Under the pieces are notes generated by a model. That model saw only the letters and a program-made list of their open reading frames with translations. It did not search any database and was not told the origin of the DNA. A program made the translations under genes and the position numbers. This document shows, in pieces, positions 61,553 through 64,000 of a DNA stretch of 64,000 nt. Positions within the stretch are counted from its first letter, which is position 1. Every line of letters starts with the position of its first letter. Source of the DNA: Paenibacillus sp. 481 (lineage in GTDB: Bacteria; Bacillota; Bacilli; Paenibacillales; Paenibacillaceae). The stretch is taken from contig NZ_CP075175.1 of assembly GCF_021223605.1 (NCBI RefSeq), positions 1,325,001-1,389,000 of the forward strand, given 5' to 3'.

Positions 61553-64000
61553 CTAACAATCTAGGTCAATATGGAGGGTCACTAAATCTAAAATGGCCGG
61601 CATCGGCTGCACACCTAGCTCCTCCAACAATACTTTTTGGCATTTGTGATACCATTTCACAGCTTGATTTCGATTGTTTTTTTGAAAATGGCATTGGATC
61701 AGCAGGCGATACGCCTCTTCCCAGCAACGATCTTTCGCCAGCATCTGTTCTGCCCAGCCAATCGCTTTATCGTAGGCCTTCATCTCGGTGTAGCACTGGG
61801 CTAACCGCTCCGCTCCCCGCATATACAGCACTTGCAGTCGCTCGCGCTCCTCGATGCACCAATCTTCATAGCGGCGGTCGGGCATATAATCGCCACGATA
61901 TAACATTAGCCCTTGCTCTAGCGCTTGGACAGCAGCGCTCAAGCTCTCTGCTTCTAGTCCCTTACGTACGTCACGTTCGAATTGAACCGTATCAAGTACC
62001 CACCCCGCAGCTTCGTTAAGCTGGTAGGCAGATCCTTGCCGCACGATAAAATAAGACTGCGCTCGTGCGCGGCGATGCGGTTCCAATGCCGTCTGGAGCG
62101 CGTTAAGCGCCACCTTAAAGTCACGGTTGGCCGCCTTTTCTGGCGCGTGGGGGAACAACAGAATAAGCAACTCTTCTTTAGTGAGCGGTTGATGTCGCTT
62201 CGTAACGAGCAGTTGAAACAGCTCCTTCGCCTTCCCACGCTGCCAATCCTTATCCTCTAACTGTAGATCGCCTAGTCGGACTCGAAATAGTCCTAGCGTT
62301 TCGATGCGCAAAGTGTACCCTGGATGGTATCCAAGCCGATCAAGTCCCCATTCACTTAGCAGTGAGGAAGCGTACCCTGCTTGAATATTTTGCTTAACAG
62401 CTTCTATGAGCAGCGGAATCAACTGCTGCGTATCAGCAGGTCCGAACATCGTTCGCTGTACGAACAAAAAGCGGTAGCCTCGTTGATCGGCCTGCGCCAA
62501 AAATCGCTCCATCACGAGCGCAAACGCTGGTTCCTCCTCCATGCGGTAAGTGACAATCGCCAGCCACATAAGCGACACCGTCGTTCCATAATGGTCGCCA
62601 CACACTTCAAATCGATCCACACATTCACGGAACTGCCGCTCCGCTTCTGCTAACCGATCACCGTAAAACAGCGCGATCCCTATACTTAAGCTGATAAGCC
62701 CCGCTAGCCATCCGTCTTGTGCCTGCTCTGCCTCATCCAGACCTCGTTGTCCATATCGCAAAGCCGTTTCCGTTGAACGAGCACGGCCGTACAATAAACA
62801 TAGTCCCATCAACGGTTCAGCACTGCCGCGTCTGACGTCGAGCCGATCCATAATCGTGGACGCTGCTTGATAGCACTCGGAAGCCACATTCAATTCGTAC
62901 ACGCCCATTAATGGAGCCGCATGCCCCATGCGCATCCAACCACAAGCTTCCACAAAAGGAGCACGCAGGCGGATGCCATGCATCATCGCTTTCTCTGCCT
63001 GCTCCTTCGCTTGTTCAGGCTGGCCTGCTAGGCTATGAATAAGCGACAGCAGCAAATCAACTTCGCGATGCGAGCGCGACAATGTTTTGCCATGAAAGCT
63101 CGCGCTCCGATAAAGCTCCCCTGCCTCTGCCTCTAATTGTTGCGCGCGCTCTAGTCGTGCTTTGGCTTCGCGCAACTTGCCTGTACGCAAGCATAATCTC
63201 GCTTCAAAAATAAGATCATTTCGATGAGGCAGCAGCTGCAGACTGCGCTCATACCATGCCTGCGCTTCAGTGCCACGACCTGCATTCAACATATTTTCAG
63301 CCATTAGCCCGTTCAGCCTTGCCAATTGCTCCTGTCGTTCACACGGCACTTGTCGCTTAACTTGCAAGGGACGTTCAAACGGCTGACCGCTCCTTCCAAC
63401 CGCCACCCCTTCTGGCAGCGATGAGGCAAGCGATACCGCCTCTTCGAGCAGCGGCCCTGCTTTGCCAGGCTGAATCGTGTCAAGGAATAGCATCGCCTGA
63501 CCTTCTAGGGCCGCAAGCCGTCCACGCATGTCCCCCATTAAGGATGCCTCTTGTTCCGCCAAGCGGTAATGTTCCTCGGCCGTGTCATATTGGCAGCGAT
63601 AACGATAAATATCACCCATCAGCACCCGTAAAAAGGGATATCGTGTCTGCACCCGCTCCGGCACGTGCCGCAAGCCATTATGGACAAGCTCCAGATGACC
63701 ACCTCTGATCAGCTCCACCCCTACTTGCTGCAACAGTTGTGCGGTCTCGTCTACATCTGCCAGCTCAAGCGCATGCGATAAAGCCATGTCATATCGTCCT
63801 CGGCCTACGAACACATGCATCGCTTGTCGATGCAGCGCGGCATGCCGCTCAGGCTGCCGCCGTAACTGATCACGCAGAAACTCGCGGAACAACGCGTGGT
63901 ATCTGAATTGATCCTCGCCAATCGCGGTCAAAAATCCATCCCCACACAGCTGCACAAGCAGCTCGTAAGACCCTTTTCGTCCCCCAATGGCGTCGCACCA
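61553..64000 (-). CDS. Large BTAD-domain (AfsR/MalT-like) transcriptional regulator, 5' end outside window
   Basis: At least 815 residues; the frame is open to the window edge, so the N-terminus is missing. The N-terminal part shown resembles the MalT-like winged-helix/TPR region (QFRYHALFREFLRDQL, then repeated helical hairpins). About 240 residues of C-terminus hold an OmpR-like winged helix (TLRIETLGLFRVRLGD, KAKELFQLLVTKRHQPLTKEE) and a BTAD repeat domain. Such proteins usually start with a STAND ATPase that senses an inducer. It lies 90 bp upstream of livK in the same direction and is the probable activator of that operon. Confidence 0.85.
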   Translation of the reverse strand, partial: WCDAIGGRKGSYELLVQLCGDGFLTAIGEDQFRYHALFREFLRDQLRRQPERHAALHRQAMHVFVGRGRYDMALSHALELADVDETAQLLQQVGVELIRGGHLELVHNGLRHVPERVQTRYPFLRVLMGDIYRYRCQYDTAEEHYRLAEQEASLMGDMRGRLAALEGQAMLFLDTIQPGKAGPLLEEAVSLASSLPEGVAVGRSGQPFERPLQVKRQVPCERQEQLARLNGLMAENMLNAGRGTEAQAWYERSLQLLPHRNDLIFEARLCLRTGKLREAKARLERAQQLEAEAGELYRSASFHGKTLSRSHREVDLLLSLIHSLAGQPEQAKEQAEKAMMHGIRLRAPFVEACGWMRMGHAAPLMGVYELNVASECYQAASTIMDRLDVRRGSAEPLMGLCLLYGRARSTETALRYGQRGLDEAEQAQDGWLAGLISLSIGIALFYGDRLAEAERQFRECVDRFEVCGDHYGTTVSLMWLAIVTYRMEEEPAFALVMERFLAQADQRGYRFLFVQRTMFGPADTQQLIPLLIEAVKQNIQAGYASSLLSEWGLDRLGYHPGYTLRIETLGLFRVRLGDLQLEDKDWQRGKAKELFQLLVTKRHQPLTKEELLILLFPHAPEKAANRDFKVALNALQTALEPHRRARAQSYFIVRQGSAYQLNEAAGWVLDTVQFERDVRKGLEAESLSAAVQALEQGLMLYRGDYMPDRRYEDWCIEERERLQVLYMRGAERLAQCYTEMKAYDKAIGWAEQMLAKDRCWEEAYRLLIQCHFQKNNRNQAVKWYHKCQKVLLEELGVQPMPAILDLVTLHIDLDC

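Overview
The window reads as chromosome of a spore-forming, low-to-mid GC Gram-positive bacterium of the Paenibacillaceae, most likely a Paenibacillus. The evidence is the Bacillus-type succinate dehydrogenase (sdhCAB), the dnaB-dnaI helicase-loading pair, Sda, a YheC/D spore-coat ATP-grasp protein, coproheme decarboxylase HemQ, the YumB/YumC/YuiB and YutJ/YuzB/YutI/YutM neighbourhoods known from Bacillus, and strong GGAGG ribosome sites with many TTG/GTG starts. No rRNA, tRNA, CRISPR array or intact insertion sequence was seen.

Layout. 1-4.6 kb: sdhCAB (minus) with a divergent LysR regulator. 4.6-7.1 kb: ktrB-ktrA potassium uptake under a c-di-AMP (ydaO/yuaA) riboswitch. 7.2-17 kb: CAAX-type membrane protease, uvrC, an RDD protein, trxA, small membrane proteins, dnaB-dnaI. 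17-22 kb: a secreted ricin-type lectin behind a very AT-rich stretch, a flavodoxin-fold reductase, an antibiotic-resistance-type ABC-F ATPase behind an attenuator, and an NAD(P)-binding protein. 22-27 kb: respiratory and redox genes (yuiB, hemQ, ndh, ferredoxin-NADP reductase), a zinc-ribbon protein and sda with its DnaA boxes. 27-34 kb: accessory genes (YheC/D, lipoprotein, SDR plus AraC pair, M28 peptidase, HicAB, a decayed integrase). 33.7-37.4 kb: Fe-S and quinone genes (IscA-like, MqnE, YutJ, YuzB, NifU-like). 37.5-41.5 kb: a glycerate/gluconate-type cluster (glxK, gntP interrupted by an in-frame TAG, cdaR). 42.5-45.7 kb: metNIQ under an S-box SAM riboswitch. 45.8-51.8 kb: HEPN-like protein, UbiD decarboxylase, ctaA, a thioredoxin-like protein and a DUF2515 protein. 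51.9-64 kb: a long minus-strand operon with a branched-chain-amino-acid-type ABC importer (livKGFHM), a KAS III-like enzyme, an alpha/beta hydrolase, an SDR and a fused CoA-transferase, next to a large BTAD-domain regulator that runs off the end of the window.

How the genes work together. The sdh, ndh, ctaA, hemQ, MqnE and UbiD genes point to a heme-containing aerobic respiratory chain that uses menaquinone; MqnE together with a UbiD-type decarboxylase suggests the futalosine route. Two riboswitches (c-di-AMP, SAM) and several hairpins that bury the ribosome binding site control uptake systems and the ABC-F gene. The best candidate for an undescribed system is the 51.9-64 kb operon. Its enzyme set fits import of an ester or oligomer of a short hydroxyacid, hydrolysis, CoA activation, oxidation and thiolytic or condensing chemistry, but the substrate is unknown. 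A recurrent sequence theme is a hairpin whose 3' arm is the Shine-Dalgarno sequence, often with a T-run as spacer before the start codon (livK, ABC-F, integrase relic, zinc-ribbon gene).
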